Positions 1-6,777 are shown, counted from the stretch's first letter. The stretch: DNA of 8,377 nt from an uncultured Clostridia bacterium (GCA_900548845.1 URMI01000029.1:1-8377), one strand, 5' to 3'. The notes: generated from the sequence alone by a model not told the origin. Numbers and translations are program-made.

Positions 1-15
1 GTGCTCTTCCGATCT
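1..15. other. Illumina adapter remnant at contig end (non-genomic)
   Basis: The first 15 bases, GTGCTCTTCCGATCT, are identical to the 3' end of the standard Illumina read-2 (TruSeq-type) adapter. Genomic sequence begins at base 16. The T at position 15 is the last adapter base, which pairs with the A-tail during ligation. This stretch produces the apparent stop codon of the gene to its right and should be trimmed. Confidence 0.95.
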
Positions 16-430
16 AGCGGTCTATCGCAAGCGTATCGTGAACGTCGCGCAGGGTGAAGACGCCTTCGCCCGAAAGCCCGAAGGTCTTGGGCGAAGCGCC
101 CGGCGTCAGGACGAGTTTATCGTAACGCTCCCGGTATTCCCCTTCGGGGGTGCGCACGGTGACGGTGTGCGCATCGCGGTCGATGGCAACCACTTCCGAT
201 CTGACGCGCACGTCGATGCGGAAGCGGTTTTGAAGGAGCGCGGGAGAGGCGACGGTGAGCGCGCTCTCCTCTTGGATGACCCCGCCCAGATAGTACGGAA
301 GCCCGCAGTTCGCATACGAGATATTTTCGCCGCGCTCAAAGAGCACGATCTCCGCCTCTTCCGAAAGTCTTCTCAGCCTTGCCGCACAGCTCGCACCGCC
401 CGCAACGCCGCCGATGATGACAACTTTCAT
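16..430 (-). CDS. CoA-disulfide reductase-like FAD/NAD(P)-dependent oxidoreductase, N-terminal part only
   Basis: Only the first 138 residues are present; family members are about 440-550 aa, some with a C-terminal rhodanese domain. The N-terminus is a Rossmann FAD-binding fold: the dinucleotide loop is GGVAGGAS (residues 7-14), and E32 at the end of the second strand is the expected FAD ribose contact. The motif SYANCGLPYY puts a single Cys at residue 42, matching the redox Cys (Cys43 in S. aureus) of CoA-disulfide reductases and related NADH/persulfide reductases, rather than the CxxxxC pair of glutathione reductase-type enzymes. The likely role is cytosolic NAD(P)H-dependent reduction of CoA disulfides or persulfides. 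The ATG at 430 is preceded by GGAGGAAATT. The TAG at 14-16 is adapter-derived, so the gene is truncated, not short. Substrate choice (CoA disulfide, persulfide or oxygen) cannot be settled without the C-terminus. Confidence 0.88.
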
Positions 431-460
431 AATTTCCTCCCAAAAAATCGCTTATATAAC

Positions 461-489
461 ATGATAGCGCACCAGAGGCGCGCTGTCAA
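461..489 (-). promoter_or_regulatory. Sigma-A-type promoter for the CoA-disulfide-reductase-like gene
   Basis: Read on the minus strand, a perfect -35 TTGACA (489-484), a 17-nt spacer and -10 TATCAT (466-461) place the transcript start near 454, about 24 nt before the ATG. The entire spacer (467-483) is an imperfect dyad: 7-nt arms around AGA, one mismatch. In RNA it would form a 7-bp GC-rich stem with a UCU loop. It could be an operator between the promoter elements, or a weak hairpin ending the upstream ABC operon, whose stop codon is only 15 bp away; no U-tract follows immediately. Confidence 0.8.
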
Positions 490-504
490 GATGTGCAGAG
501 AAAT

Positions 505-1209
505 TCATTTTATTTCACCCGTCTCTAAAAGGATGCGGGCAAGCTCTCTTGCCTCGGGCGGCGGAGAGAGCAGATCGCGCGGGTAGGGCGCGTCGATCGC
601 AAGATCGCCGATGAGCCTCCCGCGGTGCAGCACGAGCGCACGCTCGGCAAGGAAAGCCGCCTCCTGCACGTCGTGCGTGACGAAGAGCACCGTTCCTCCT
701 TCCTCTTCGCGGAGCGAGCGGACGAGCTCCATGAGCGCACGCTTTAAGGAAAGGTCGAGGGAAGAGAAGGGTTCGTCCATCAGAAGGAGTTTGTGCGGAT
801 ACAAGAACGCCCGCGCAATGGAGACGCGCTGTTTTTCCCCGCCCGAAAGCTCGTACGGATAGGTTTTTTCCTTCCCCTTGAGCCCCACGCGGGCGAGCAT
901 CTCACGCGTTTTCTCCCCCATCCCCTTGGGAAGGACGAGATCGATATTTTCTTCCGCCGTCAGGTTGGGAAGGAGCAGCGCATCCTGGAAGAGATAGGAA
1001 CAGTCTTCCCGCCGCTTAGGTCGTTTGCCCCCTTTGCCGTCGATCTCCCCTTCGAACGGGATGAGCCCCATGATGCAGCTTAAAAGCGTCGTCTTGCCTG
1101 CGCCGCTCTCGCCGAGCACCGCCGTGATCCTGCCCTCTTCGATCGTGAGAGAAAGATCGTCGAGCGCCCGCACGCTGCGGTATTGTTTGGTGACGTGCGA
1201 GAAGATCAT
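505..1209 (-). CDS. ABC transporter ATP-binding protein (NitT/TauT/SsuB type)
   Basis: This 234-residue cytoplasmic ATPase powers the importer encoded just upstream. All ABC motifs are intact: Walker A GESGAGKT (33-40), Q-loop Q75, signature LSGGEKQR (121-128), Walker B LLLMDEP ending in D145-E146, D-loop SLD (150-152) and the H-loop His179 in VTHD. I chose the ATG at 1209 over a GTG further upstream (1248) for two reasons. It makes the 4-nt ATGA overlap with the permease stop that is typical of translationally coupled subunits, and GAGGTGG sits 6 nt before it. The protein is slightly shorter than typical SsuB/TauB. It is the last gene of the operon, and no strong terminator follows. The substrate cannot be inferred from the ATPase. 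Confidence 0.93.
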   Translation of the reverse strand: MIFSHVTKQYRSVRALDDLSLTIEEGRITAVLGESGAGKTTLLSCIMGLIPFEGEIDGKGGKRPKRREDCSYLFQDALLLPNLTAEENIDLVLPKGMGEKTREMLARVGLKGKEKTYPYELSGGEKQRVSIARAFLYPHKLLLMDEPFSSLDLSLKRALMELVRSLREEEGGTVLFVTHDVQEAAFLAERALVLHRGRLIGDLAIDAPYPRDLLSPPPEARELARILLETGEIK

Positions 1210-2012
1210 CTGCGCCACCTCAAACAAAGTTTGGCAAGAAGCGCGCACAGCCCTTCGAGGAGAAATCCCAAAAGGACGGCGGCAAGCGTGAGCGCCAGAA
1301 GCCGCGGCATTTCCAGAAAGAGCTTGGCTTCCTGCATCATGCCGCCGAGGCTTTTCGCCGTCGAAGAGAGCACTTCGCCCGAGACTGCGATCTTGAGCCC
1401 CATCGAGAGGATCGCCCCCGCCTGCCCCAGAACGGAGGGCGCCGAAAGCGGCAGATACATCCTAAAAGCCTGCCTTGTTCTCTTTATGCCGTAGGCACGG
1501 GAGAGCGCGCCGTAGCTTTCATGCACTTCGTCCATCGCGGTGAGCGCCGCCGCATAGGCGGCGGGAAAGAGCACGAGCCCCGCAACGATGACGGGCGCCA
1601 CCAACGGCGTCGTCCAGATGAGAAGGATGAGGATGACCGCCATCGTGGGGAGCGTGCGCAGGATGGAGATAAGCGGCGCGAAGAAGGAGCGGACGCCCCG
1701 GAAGAGCCGTGCAAGGAGAGCAAGCCCCACGCCCAAAACGATGGATGCGGCGAATGCGAGAAGCGTCCTTCCGAGCGTATTCAAAAGCGCACGCCAAAAC
1801 GCTCCCTCTCCCAGCGTCTGGAAGAGAGAGGCGGCGGTCTCCGAAAAGGAGGGTAAAATGTAGTCGTTGGCGATGATGCGGAAGGCGACGATCCAGACGA
1901 GCCAGACCGCAATGAGCGCCGCGACAGAAAATAAGATGCGCTGTTTCAAAATGTTATGCGTTATAGAAGAAATCGTCGGAGACTGCCTTGGCGGCGGACT
2001 CGTTGACGGCAA
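1206..2012 (-). CDS. ABC transporter permease (SsuC/TauC-like, binding-protein-dependent)
   Basis: This is an inner-membrane subunit with about six hydrophobic segments (for example residues 27-47, 83-101, 124-150 and near 240-262). Residues 119-133 (RTLPTMAVILILLIW) resemble the conserved R-x-x-P region before a transmembrane helix in SsuC/TauC. The cytoplasmic EAA-type coupling loop spans about 162-190, with conserved G175 and L187-P188, and contacts the ATPase. The start is uncertain. The TTG at 2012 gives 268 aa and a 59-nt overlap with the binding-protein gene, preceded only by a weak GAAGAA. A second TTG at 1949, just after the binding-protein stop, has no Shine-Dalgarno. No ATG occurs before the first membrane segment. 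The 3' end overlaps the ATPase start by 4 nt (ATGA). Confidence 0.9.
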   Translation of the reverse strand: MPSTSPPPRQSPTISSITHNILKQRILFSVAALIAVWLVWIVAFRIIANDYILPSFSETAASLFQTLGEGAFWRALLNTLGRTLLAFAASIVLGVGLALLARLFRGVRSFFAPLISILRTLPTMAVILILLIWTTPLVAPVIVAGLVLFPAAYAAALTAMDEVHESYGALSRAYGIKRTRQAFRMYLPLSAPSVLGQAGAILSMGLKIAVSGEVLSSTAKSLGGMMQEAKLFLEMPRLLALTLAAVLLGFLLEGLCALLAKLCLRWRR

Positions 2013-3012
2013 TGAGTTCTTCGAGGAAGGCGTTCACCCTCTCTTTGCACTCGCCGGAAGGCGAGAAGCGGACGGAGCAGTTCGCAATGACTTCTTTCGT
2101 CAGGTTGTTGGCGTTGAAGGAAGCGGTCATCCCCTCCGTGCGCACGCCGTCGAGCGCGGAGAGCACCGTCTCGGGCGTCACCGTTTCAAGATAAGTGCCG
2201 CTCTCTTCCATGTAGGAGAGCATCGCTTCCACCACGTCTTTGTCGGTCTCGTCCCCTTCGAGGACGGACTTTTTCGCGACGAGCACCGCCTGCGGATAGC
2301 CCTCGTCCCCGCCGTAGAGCGCCTGAAGATCGCCCGCCATGCGGAAGGGCTTTTGAGCGCTTGCCGTACCCTTGATCTTCGTGCTTGCTGCGGGTTCGGG
2401 GCAGAGATAGTAGTCGCAGCCTCCTGCGGGCGTGACGTTAGCAGGATCGAAGGCGATGAGATTGACCTTGTCCGCGGCTTTCTCGCCGTCGTTTCCGACG
2501 ATCTGATAGTCGATATCGTAGTTGTTGAGCACGGCTTGCAGCGTGAGCCCGGGCACATTGGGAAGCTGCACCACCCCCACCGACTTGCCGACAAGCGTCG
2601 ATAAATTATCGTTCGTCAGGTCTTCGTTGTCCTCTGCCGAGAGGAAGAAGAGATTGCCGTTCGTCACCGTGCCGAGCATCTTGTAGACCGTGCCTGTGCC
2701 GAGGACTTTGCTTGCAAGGTTGACGGGCAGGATGCAGAAATCTGCCTCGGGTTCGGCGCCCGTGACATAGGTCTGGATGGTCGAAGAATCGACGACGTGA
2801 TATTCGAATGCATCGCTGCCGTCCTCGATGGCATTCACGAGGGCGAGCGCGGGCGCGCCGTCGGGCGCATAGACGGAATACGTTTTTGCGGGCGTATCGG
2901 TATTACCCGGATCGACGGGCGTATCGGGGTCGTTTTGGTTGCAGGCGGTCAAACCGAGTGCCGCGGCGCCGAGAAAAATTGCGCCGAGTGCAAGAGAGAC
3001 AGGGTGTTTCAT
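1954..3012 (-). CDS. Lipoprotein substrate-binding protein of a NitT/TauT-type ABC importer
   Basis: This 352-residue protein begins with a type II signal peptide: basic KH, hydrophobic residues 5-20, then the lipobox LTAC with the lipidated Cys at 24. An acidic/proline tether (25-43) follows, suited to a membrane-anchored binding protein of a monoderm. The mature part resembles the NMT1/SsuA-like periplasmic-binding fold: DGAPALAL (51-58) near the first strand, then a segment reading ADFCILPVNLASKVLG, typical of the hinge and pocket region. Family members bind taurine, sulfonates, nitrate or thiamine precursors, but no residue here identifies the ligand. The ATG is preceded by AAAGGAG with a 7-nt spacer. 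The gene lies 12 nt downstream of the TM1266-like gene and its 3' end runs into the permease gene, so the three form one transcript. Confidence 0.88.
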   Translation of the reverse strand: MKHPVSLALGAIFLGAAALGLTACNQNDPDTPVDPGNTDTPAKTYSVYAPDGAPALALVNAIEDGSDAFEYHVVDSSTIQTYVTGAEPEADFCILPVNLASKVLGTGTVYKMLGTVTNGNLFFLSAEDNEDLTNDNLSTLVGKSVGVVQLPNVPGLTLQAVLNNYDIDYQIVGNDGEKAADKVNLIAFDPANVTPAGGCDYYLCPEPAASTKIKGTASAQKPFRMAGDLQALYGGDEGYPQAVLVAKKSVLEGDETDKDVVEAMLSYMEESGTYLETVTPETVLSALDGVRTEGMTASFNANNLTKEVIANCSVRFSPSGECKERVNAFLEELIAVNESAAKAVSDDFFYNA

Positions 3013-3024
3013 ACAAGAACTCCT

Positions 3025-3276
3025 TTAATATTTGCTGAATAAAGTCTTGGCGCTCACGCCGGGAAGGCTGCCGATCTTGCCCGTGAGCGCGTTGATGACG
3101 CCGTTCGGCGCATCAAGGACGACACATAGCACCGAGACGCCCTTCTCGCGGTACGGGATACCCATCCTGCCCACGATATATTCCCCGAATTCGGAGAGAT
3201 ACCCGTTGAGGGCGGGCGTTGCGGCGCGGTCTTCCACGATGACGGAGAGCACGGCGATGCGCTTTTCTTCGGACAT
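3025..3276 (-). CDS. TM1266-family small ACT-like protein (putative iron-only hydrogenase system regulator)
   Basis: This 83-residue protein resembles the TM1266 family. The hallmark segment is GEYIVGRMGIPY (31-42), followed by an alternating hydrophobic strand, then a helix with ALTGKIGSLPGVSAKT. The family has a ferredoxin-like/ACT fold and no DNA-binding domain. It is named for its frequent position beside hydrogenase maturation genes (hydE/F/G); its biochemical role is not established. The ATG at 3276 is preceded by an ideal AAGGAGG with a 6-nt spacer. A longer TTG reading (3321) would start inside a hairpin of the leader and is rejected. It is the first gene of the ABC-importer operon, so it probably senses a metabolite linked to the imported substrate (inference). 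No hydrogenase gene is visible in the window. Confidence 0.82.
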   Translation of the reverse strand: MSEEKRIAVLSVIVEDRAATPALNGYLSEFGEYIVGRMGIPYREKGVSVLCVVLDAPNGVINALTGKIGSLPGVSAKTLFSKY

Positions 3277-3384
3277 AAAAAGCCTCCTTCCCTGCGCGGA
3301 AAAGAGGCGAAAACGGCGCAAGACCTGCGCCTAAGCAGTTGATTTTCGGCTCTTTACGGTCAGAAAGACTCTTTCCGCTCAGAT
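3277..3384 (-). promoter_or_regulatory. Candidate structured 5' leader (riboswitch-like) with Shine-Dalgarno sequestration
   Basis: The leader runs from the predicted transcript start (~3384) to the TM1266-like ATG. By hand it folds as a compact three-way junction. P1 pairs 3378-3369 (GCGGAAAGAG) with 3306-3296, one bulged T. P2 pairs 3368-3364 with 3355-3351 under an 8-nt loop containing GACC. P3 pairs 3348-3343 (CGAAAA) with 3313-3308, and its tip helix pairs 3331-3326 (GGCGCA) with 3320-3315 under a loop containing GGTC. The loops GACC and GGTC are fully complementary, so they could kiss. In competition, 3308-3298 can pair with 3292-3282, giving an 11-bp hairpin (two G-U pairs, GCGCA loop) that covers AAGGAGG completely. 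P1 or P3 would free the ribosome site and the alternative would hide it. I do not recognise TPP, SAM, FMN, purine or other familiar core motifs. The ligand is unknown; covariation has not been tested. Confidence 0.55.
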
Positions 3385-3400
3385 GCTCTTATCTTAGCAT
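3383..3400. promoter_or_regulatory. Candidate operator dyad over the -10 of the ABC operon
   Basis: An inverted repeat ATGCT-N8-AGCAT (arms 3383-3387 and 3396-3400; 6 of 7 match if extended to AGATGCT/AGCATAT) covers the -10 element and reaches the transcript start. A repressor bound here would block RNA polymerase. The arms are short, so chance is possible. Confidence 0.35.
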
Positions 3401-3419
3401 ATTTTTGCGGAAAAAGCAA
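3391..3419 (-). promoter_or_regulatory. Sigma-A promoter of the TM1266-like/ABC importer operon
   Basis: Minus strand: -35 TTGCTT (3419-3414), a 17-nt spacer, -10 TAAGAT (3396-3391) with an extended TG one base upstream. The start is predicted near 3384, giving a leader of about 108 nt before the first ATG. Confidence 0.78.
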
Positions 3420-3443
3420 GGAAAAGCGCGGTGCTATGAAAAA

Positions 3444-3470
3444 TTGCCGCATGGTTGCCGCGTTTGCCGC
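3444..3470 (-). repeat. Three GCGGCAA direct repeats upstream of the ABC operon promoter
   Basis: The heptamer GCGGCAA occurs three times in the same orientation on the minus strand, at 3470-3464, 3461-3455 and 3450-3444. Start-to-start spacing is 9 and 11 bp, close to one helical turn. The set lies about 60-86 bp upstream of the predicted transcript start, in the usual place for an activator. Function is inferred from position only. Confidence 0.5.
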
Positions 3471-3485
3471 TCTGTCCGGAGCACG

Positions 3486-3514
3486 AAAAAGGAGCCGAGG
3501 TGTTTCGGCTCCTT
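3486..3514 (-). terminator. Intrinsic terminator after clpX
   Basis: A perfect 10-bp inverted repeat (AAGGAGCCGA, 3489-3498, with 3505-3514) with a 6-nt loop begins 9 nt past the clpX stop. On the minus strand it runs into TTTTT (3490-3486), a classic Rho-independent terminator for the tig-clpP-clpX transcript. No T-run follows on the plus strand, so it is unidirectional. Confidence 0.92.
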
Positions 3515-3523
3515 CGCTGTTCT

Positions 3524-4759
3524 TTATGCGGATTTTTTGTAGACGAGGGTGGGCTTGTCGCCGTTCATCACGCACCCCTTGGTGATGATGACCTCCTCTA
3601 CGTTGTTCTTGGTCGGGATGTCGTACATGACGTCCGTCATCAGCCCTTCGATGATCGTCCTCAACCCTCTTGCCCCCGTCTTCAAGCGGATGGCGGTGTT
3701 GGCGATCTCGCGCACGGCGTCGTCCTCCACGGTGAGCTTGACGCCGTCCAGCCCGACCAGCTTCTGGTACTGCTTGATGATGGCGTTTCTCGGCTGCGTG
3801 AGGATGTTGACGAGCGCGTCTTCGTCGAGTGCCTGCAAACTCACGACGATCGGGATACGGCCGACGAATTCGGGGATGAGGCCGAACTTGGTGAGATCCT
3901 GCGGCTTGACGTCGTCAAGGAGCGTATAGTCCACTTCGTTCGCACCCATCTTGACGTTGCCGCCGAAGCCGAGCCCCGCGTCGTCCTTGCGGGCGGCGAC
4001 GATCTTGTCGAGCCCGACGAACGCACCGCCGCAGATGAAGAGGATGTTCGTCGTATCGATGCGCATGCAGTCCTGCTGCGGGTGCTTCCTGCCGCCCTGC
4101 GGAGGAACGTTTGCGACCGTCGATTCGATGATCTTCAGAAGCGCCTGCTGCACGCCTTCACCCGAGACGTCGCGCGTGATGGAAACGTTTTCGCCCTTTC
4201 TTGCGATCTTGTCGATCTCGTCGATATAGATGATGCCGTGCTGCGCCTTTTCAATGTCGTAGTCGGCGTTCTGGATGAGCTTTAAGAGGATGTTTTCGAC
4301 GTCCTCGCCCACATAGCCGGCTTCCGTCAGCGTCGTCGCGTCGCACGTCGCGAAGGGAACGTTTAAGATCTTGGCAAGCGTTCTTGCAAGCAGCGTCTTG
4401 CCGCTTCCCGTAGGGCCGAGGAGCAAAATGTTGCTCTTTTCGATCTCCACATCGTCATCGTCCTTCTTCCCTTCTGCAAGCGAATTGATGCGCTTGTAGT
4501 GGTTGTAGACGGCAACGGAGAGAACGCGCTTTGCCTTGTCCTGCCCGATGATGTAGTGATCGAGCTCTTCCTTGATCTCGCTCGGCTTTTTGAGCGGGAT
4601 CTTTTCCTGCGGAGAGGAAGAGGGCATCTGGTCGAGCATATCCTTGCAAAGTTCCACGCATTCGTCGCAGATGTAGATCCCGTCGGGACCTGCGATCAGC
4701 TTTTTCGTTTTGGATTTTTCTTTTCCGCAAAAAGAACAGCTCGGTTCGTATTTACCCAT
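3524..4759 (-). CDS. clpX: ATP-dependent Clp protease ATP-binding subunit ClpX
   Basis: This cytosolic AAA+ unfoldase recognises degrons, unfolds substrates and feeds them into ClpP. It is a full-length 411 aa with every hallmark. The zinc-binding domain has C8, C11, C31 and C34. Walker A is GPTGSGKT (115-122), the pore-1 loop GYVG (148-151), Walker B IIYIDEID with D180-E181, and the pore-2 region [13 protein letters not shown] (187-199). Sensor 1 is around T237-N238, the Arg finger R301 in GRIP, and sensor 2 R364 in GARGLR. The ClpP-docking loop reads LGF (263-265), within the [LIV]-G-[FL] consensus, so docking to ClpP is expected. The ATG at 4759 has GGGAGG upstream. It lies 21 nt after clpP and ends the operon at a strong terminator; no lon gene follows, unlike several clostridial loci. 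Confidence 0.98.
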   Translation of the reverse strand: MGKYEPSCSFCGKEKSKTKKLIAGPDGIYICDECVELCKDMLDQMPSSSPQEKIPLKKPSEIKEELDHYIIGQDKAKRVLSVAVYNHYKRINSLAEGKKDDDDVEIEKSNILLLGPTGSGKTLLARTLAKILNVPFATCDATTLTEAGYVGEDVENILLKLIQNADYDIEKAQHGIIYIDEIDKIARKGENVSITRDVSGEGVQQALLKIIESTVANVPPQGGRKHPQQDCMRIDTTNILFICGGAFVGLDKIVAARKDDAGLGFGGNVKMGANEVDYTLLDDVKPQDLTKFGLIPEFVGRIPIVVSLQALDEDALVNILTQPRNAIIKQYQKLVGLDGVKLTVEDDAVREIANTAIRLKTGARGLRTIIEGLMTDVMYDIPTKNNVEEVIITKGCVMNGDKPTLVYKKSA

Positions 4760-4780
4760 TTGATCCTCCCAATCAAAAAG

Positions 4781-5371
4781 TTATCTCTTATCGTACACGC
4801 GGTCGATGAGACCGTAGGCAAGAGCCTCGTCTGCCGACAGGAAGTTGTCTCTGTCCGTGTCGCGCTCGATGACTTCGAGGGGCTTTCCCGTATTCGCCGC
4901 AAGGATGCGATTGAGCTTGTCCTTGGTCTTTAAGATGTGTTCCGCGTGGATCTTGATGTCGCTTGCCTGCCCCTGCGCGCCGCCCAAAGGCTGGTGGATC
5001 ATCACTTCGCTGTTTTTGAGGGCGAAGCGCTTCCCCTTTGCGCCCGACGAGAGCAGGAACGCCGCCATGCTCGCCGCCATGCCGATGCAGATGGTCGAGA
5101 CATCGCACTTGATATAATTCATCGTGTCGTAGATCGCAAGACCCGCCGAAACGGAGCCGCCCGGGCTGTTGATGTACAGGCTGATGTCCTTGCCGGGATC
5201 CTTCGCTTCGAGGTAGATGAGCTGGGCGACGACCGTGTTCGCAACGGCGTCGTCGATCTCCCCCGCAAGGAAGATGATGCGGTCTTCGAGAAGGCGGGAG
5301 TAAAGATCGTAGCTCCTCTCGCCGCCCGACGTGCGCTCCACGACATAGGGAATGAGCACGTTTCTTTCCAT
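4781..5371 (-). CDS. clpP: ATP-dependent Clp protease proteolytic subunit ClpP
   Basis: This serine peptidase (196 aa, normal length) forms the tetradecameric chamber that degrades substrates delivered by ClpX. The triad is visible: S101 in GMAASMAA, H126 in MIHQPLGG and D175 in ERDTDRDNF, with the 49-residue His-Asp spacing seen in E. coli ClpP. The oxyanion strand SPGGS (69-73) is intact. The N-terminus LIPYVVER (6-13) is the canonical post-propeptide segment forming the axial pore, with almost no propeptide. The start overlaps the tig stop as TAATG, with AGGAG inside the end of tig, so tig and clpP are translationally coupled. No CtsR or CIRCE operator is visible upstream of the operon. 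Confidence 0.98.
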   Translation of the reverse strand: MERNVLIPYVVERTSGGERSYDLYSRLLEDRIIFLAGEIDDAVANTVVAQLIYLEAKDPGKDISLYINSPGGSVSAGLAIYDTMNYIKCDVSTICIGMAASMAAFLLSSGAKGKRFALKNSEVMIHQPLGGAQGQASDIKIHAEHILKTKDKLNRILAANTGKPLEVIERDTDRDNFLSADEALAYGLIDRVYDKR

Positions 5372-6675
5372 TACTTGCTCTCCTCTTGCTTGATAATTTC
5401 GTTGTTTGCCTTGAGGAAGTCGAAGAGCTTGGTCACCTTGATATCCGACTCGATGTACTCGAGCTGGCGGGGATCCATCGTCTTCTTATACTCCTCAGCC
5501 TCTTTGCCGACGCTCTTTGCCTGTTCTGCAATCTTTGCGTCGATCTCTTCCTGCGTCGCTTCGATGTTTTCGAGCTTGATGATCTTTTCGACGATGAGCT
5601 GATGCAGTACGGTGCGCCTCGATTCCTCGTCGAAGGTGTGCATGTACGCCTCTCTCGTCGTGTTGAGGTACTTGAGATAGTCGTCGAGGCGGATGCCCTG
5701 ATACATGAGGTTGTACTCAAGGCGCTGCAGGGCGAATTCGTTCTGCTTGTCGATCATGGCCTGAGGGATCTCTGCCTTGGCGCCCTTGGCGATCTCGGTG
5801 ATGATGGAGTTCTCCGTCTCGTTGAGGGAACGGGAAGCGGCGTTGCGCTCGAGGCGCTCTCTCACCTTGGCGCGGTAAGCCTCCACAGAGTCGCTGCCCA
5901 TCTTCTTTGCAAATTCCTCGTCGAGCTCGGGGCGGACTTTGCCCGTGATCTTGTGGAGCGTGACCGTGAAGACGGCCTTCTTGCCCTTGAGCTCTTCTGC
6001 CTGATAGTCTTCGGGGAAGGTGACTTCGATATCCCTCGTCTCGCCGATGTTCATGCCGACGACGCCTTCTTCAAAGCCGGGGATGAACTGGTGGGAACCG
6101 AGCGTGAGGTCATACCCTTCCGCGGTGCCGCCATCGAACGCCTTGCCGTCCATCTTGCCCGCAAAGTCGATGTTGACGGTATCCGTCATCTCTGCGGCGC
6201 GGTCCGTCACGTCTTCGTCCTTTGCAAGGCGCAGGCGGGTGTCCTCGATGTCCTTGTCGACGTCGGCGTCCGAAACAGTATATACGAATTCGGGGATCTT
6301 TATACCCTTGTAGGTCTCGATCTCAACGTCGGGCTTTACGGGAACTTCCGCGATGAGCACGACTTTCTCGTCGGAAATGTCGTCGACGGAGAGCGAAGGA
6401 TCGCCGACTGCCGTGAAGTTATCCTTCTCCTTTTCGAGGATGGCGCCGTAGTGCTCGGCGTAAAGCAGATTGAGCGCGTCTTCATAGAAGAGGCCCTTGC
6501 CGTAGTACATTTCAAGGACGTTCTTGGGGACCTTGCCCTTGCGGAAACCGTTGACGGCGTACTTGCCGCGGTTCTGCCTGTAGGCCTCGTTGTTGGCGTT
6601 GTTCCACTCTTCGGGCGTGAAGGTGATGGTGACCTTGACGGTGCTCTTTTCTGCTGTCTCTACCTGGTAATTCAT
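5371..6675 (-). CDS. tig: Trigger factor (ribosome-associated chaperone and peptidyl-prolyl isomerase)
   Basis: Trigger factor binds the ribosomal tunnel exit near L23 and shields nascent chains. The 434-aa length is normal. The N-terminal ribosome-binding domain carries the signature GFRKGKVP (43-50). A FKBP-type isomerase domain spans about 160-245, with [15 protein letters not shown] followed by [12 protein letters not shown]. The rest (about 250-425) is the charged, helical SurA-like chaperone body. The ATG at 6675 has GAGGAG 7 nt upstream. It is first in the tig-clpP-clpX operon, which couples early folding to degradation. Very few TTA, CTA or TCA codons are used, so an artefactual antisense ORF covers almost the whole gene. 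Confidence 0.97.
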   Translation of the reverse strand: MNYQVETAEKSTVKVTITFTPEEWNNANNEAYRQNRGKYAVNGFRKGKVPKNVLEMYYGKGLFYEDALNLLYAEHYGAILEKEKDNFTAVGDPSLSVDDISDEKVVLIAEVPVKPDVEIETYKGIKIPEFVYTVSDADVDKDIEDTRLRLAKDEDVTDRAAEMTDTVNIDFAGKMDGKAFDGGTAEGYDLTLGSHQFIPGFEEGVVGMNIGETRDIEVTFPEDYQAEELKGKKAVFTVTLHKITGKVRPELDEEFAKKMGSDSVEAYRAKVRERLERNAASRSLNETENSIITEIAKGAKAEIPQAMIDKQNEFALQRLEYNLMYQGIRLDDYLKYLNTTREAYMHTFDEESRRTVLHQLIVEKIIKLENIEATQEEIDAKIAEQAKSVGKEAEEYKKTMDPRQLEYIESDIKVTKLFDFLKANNEIIKQEESK

Positions 6676-6739
6676 AAATAGCTCCTCATTTTTCCGACGG
6701 TGCGTTTTGTTGTTTCTGATCGGATATTTTTGCCTAACT

Positions 6740-6768
6740 ATTTTAACATAACAGGGCGAGAAAGAAAA
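6740..6768 (-). promoter_or_regulatory. Promoter of the tig-clpP-clpX operon
   Basis: Minus strand: -10 TAAAAT (6745-6740) with an extended TG one base upstream. The -35 at 17-nt spacing is poor (TTTTCT, 6768-6763), so the extended -10 probably carries recognition. The start near 6733 gives a leader of about 57 nt. No heat-shock operator (CIRCE, CtsR box) is recognisable. Confidence 0.65.
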
Positions 6769-6777
6769 GCGTTTTTA

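Noticed and set aside
1867..2604. 245-codon plus-strand ORF opposite the binding-protein and permease genes
   Set aside because: Antisense shadow with no convincing ribosome site; the minus-strand genes have a lipobox, good spacing and operon structure.
3277..3321. 15-residue N-terminal extension of the TM1266-like protein from a TTG at 3321
   Set aside because: It would start inside a GC hairpin, and its sequence does not resemble the family. The ATG at 3276 has an ideal AAGGAGG.
3277..3384. Leader as a TPP riboswitch, suggested by the NMT1-like importer
   Set aside because: The conserved TPP core (CUGAGA and the downstream ACCUGAUCUGG-like segment) is absent by eye.
3455..4285. 276-codon plus-strand ORF opposite clpX
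   Set aside because: Shadow of a highly conserved gene; it also runs through the clpX terminator and has no recognisable domain.
5386..6681. 431-codon plus-strand ORF antisense to tig
   Set aside because: It mirrors the tig codon frame, and its length follows from tig avoiding TTA, CTA and TCA codons. It has no recognisable protein family, and tig is unambiguous.
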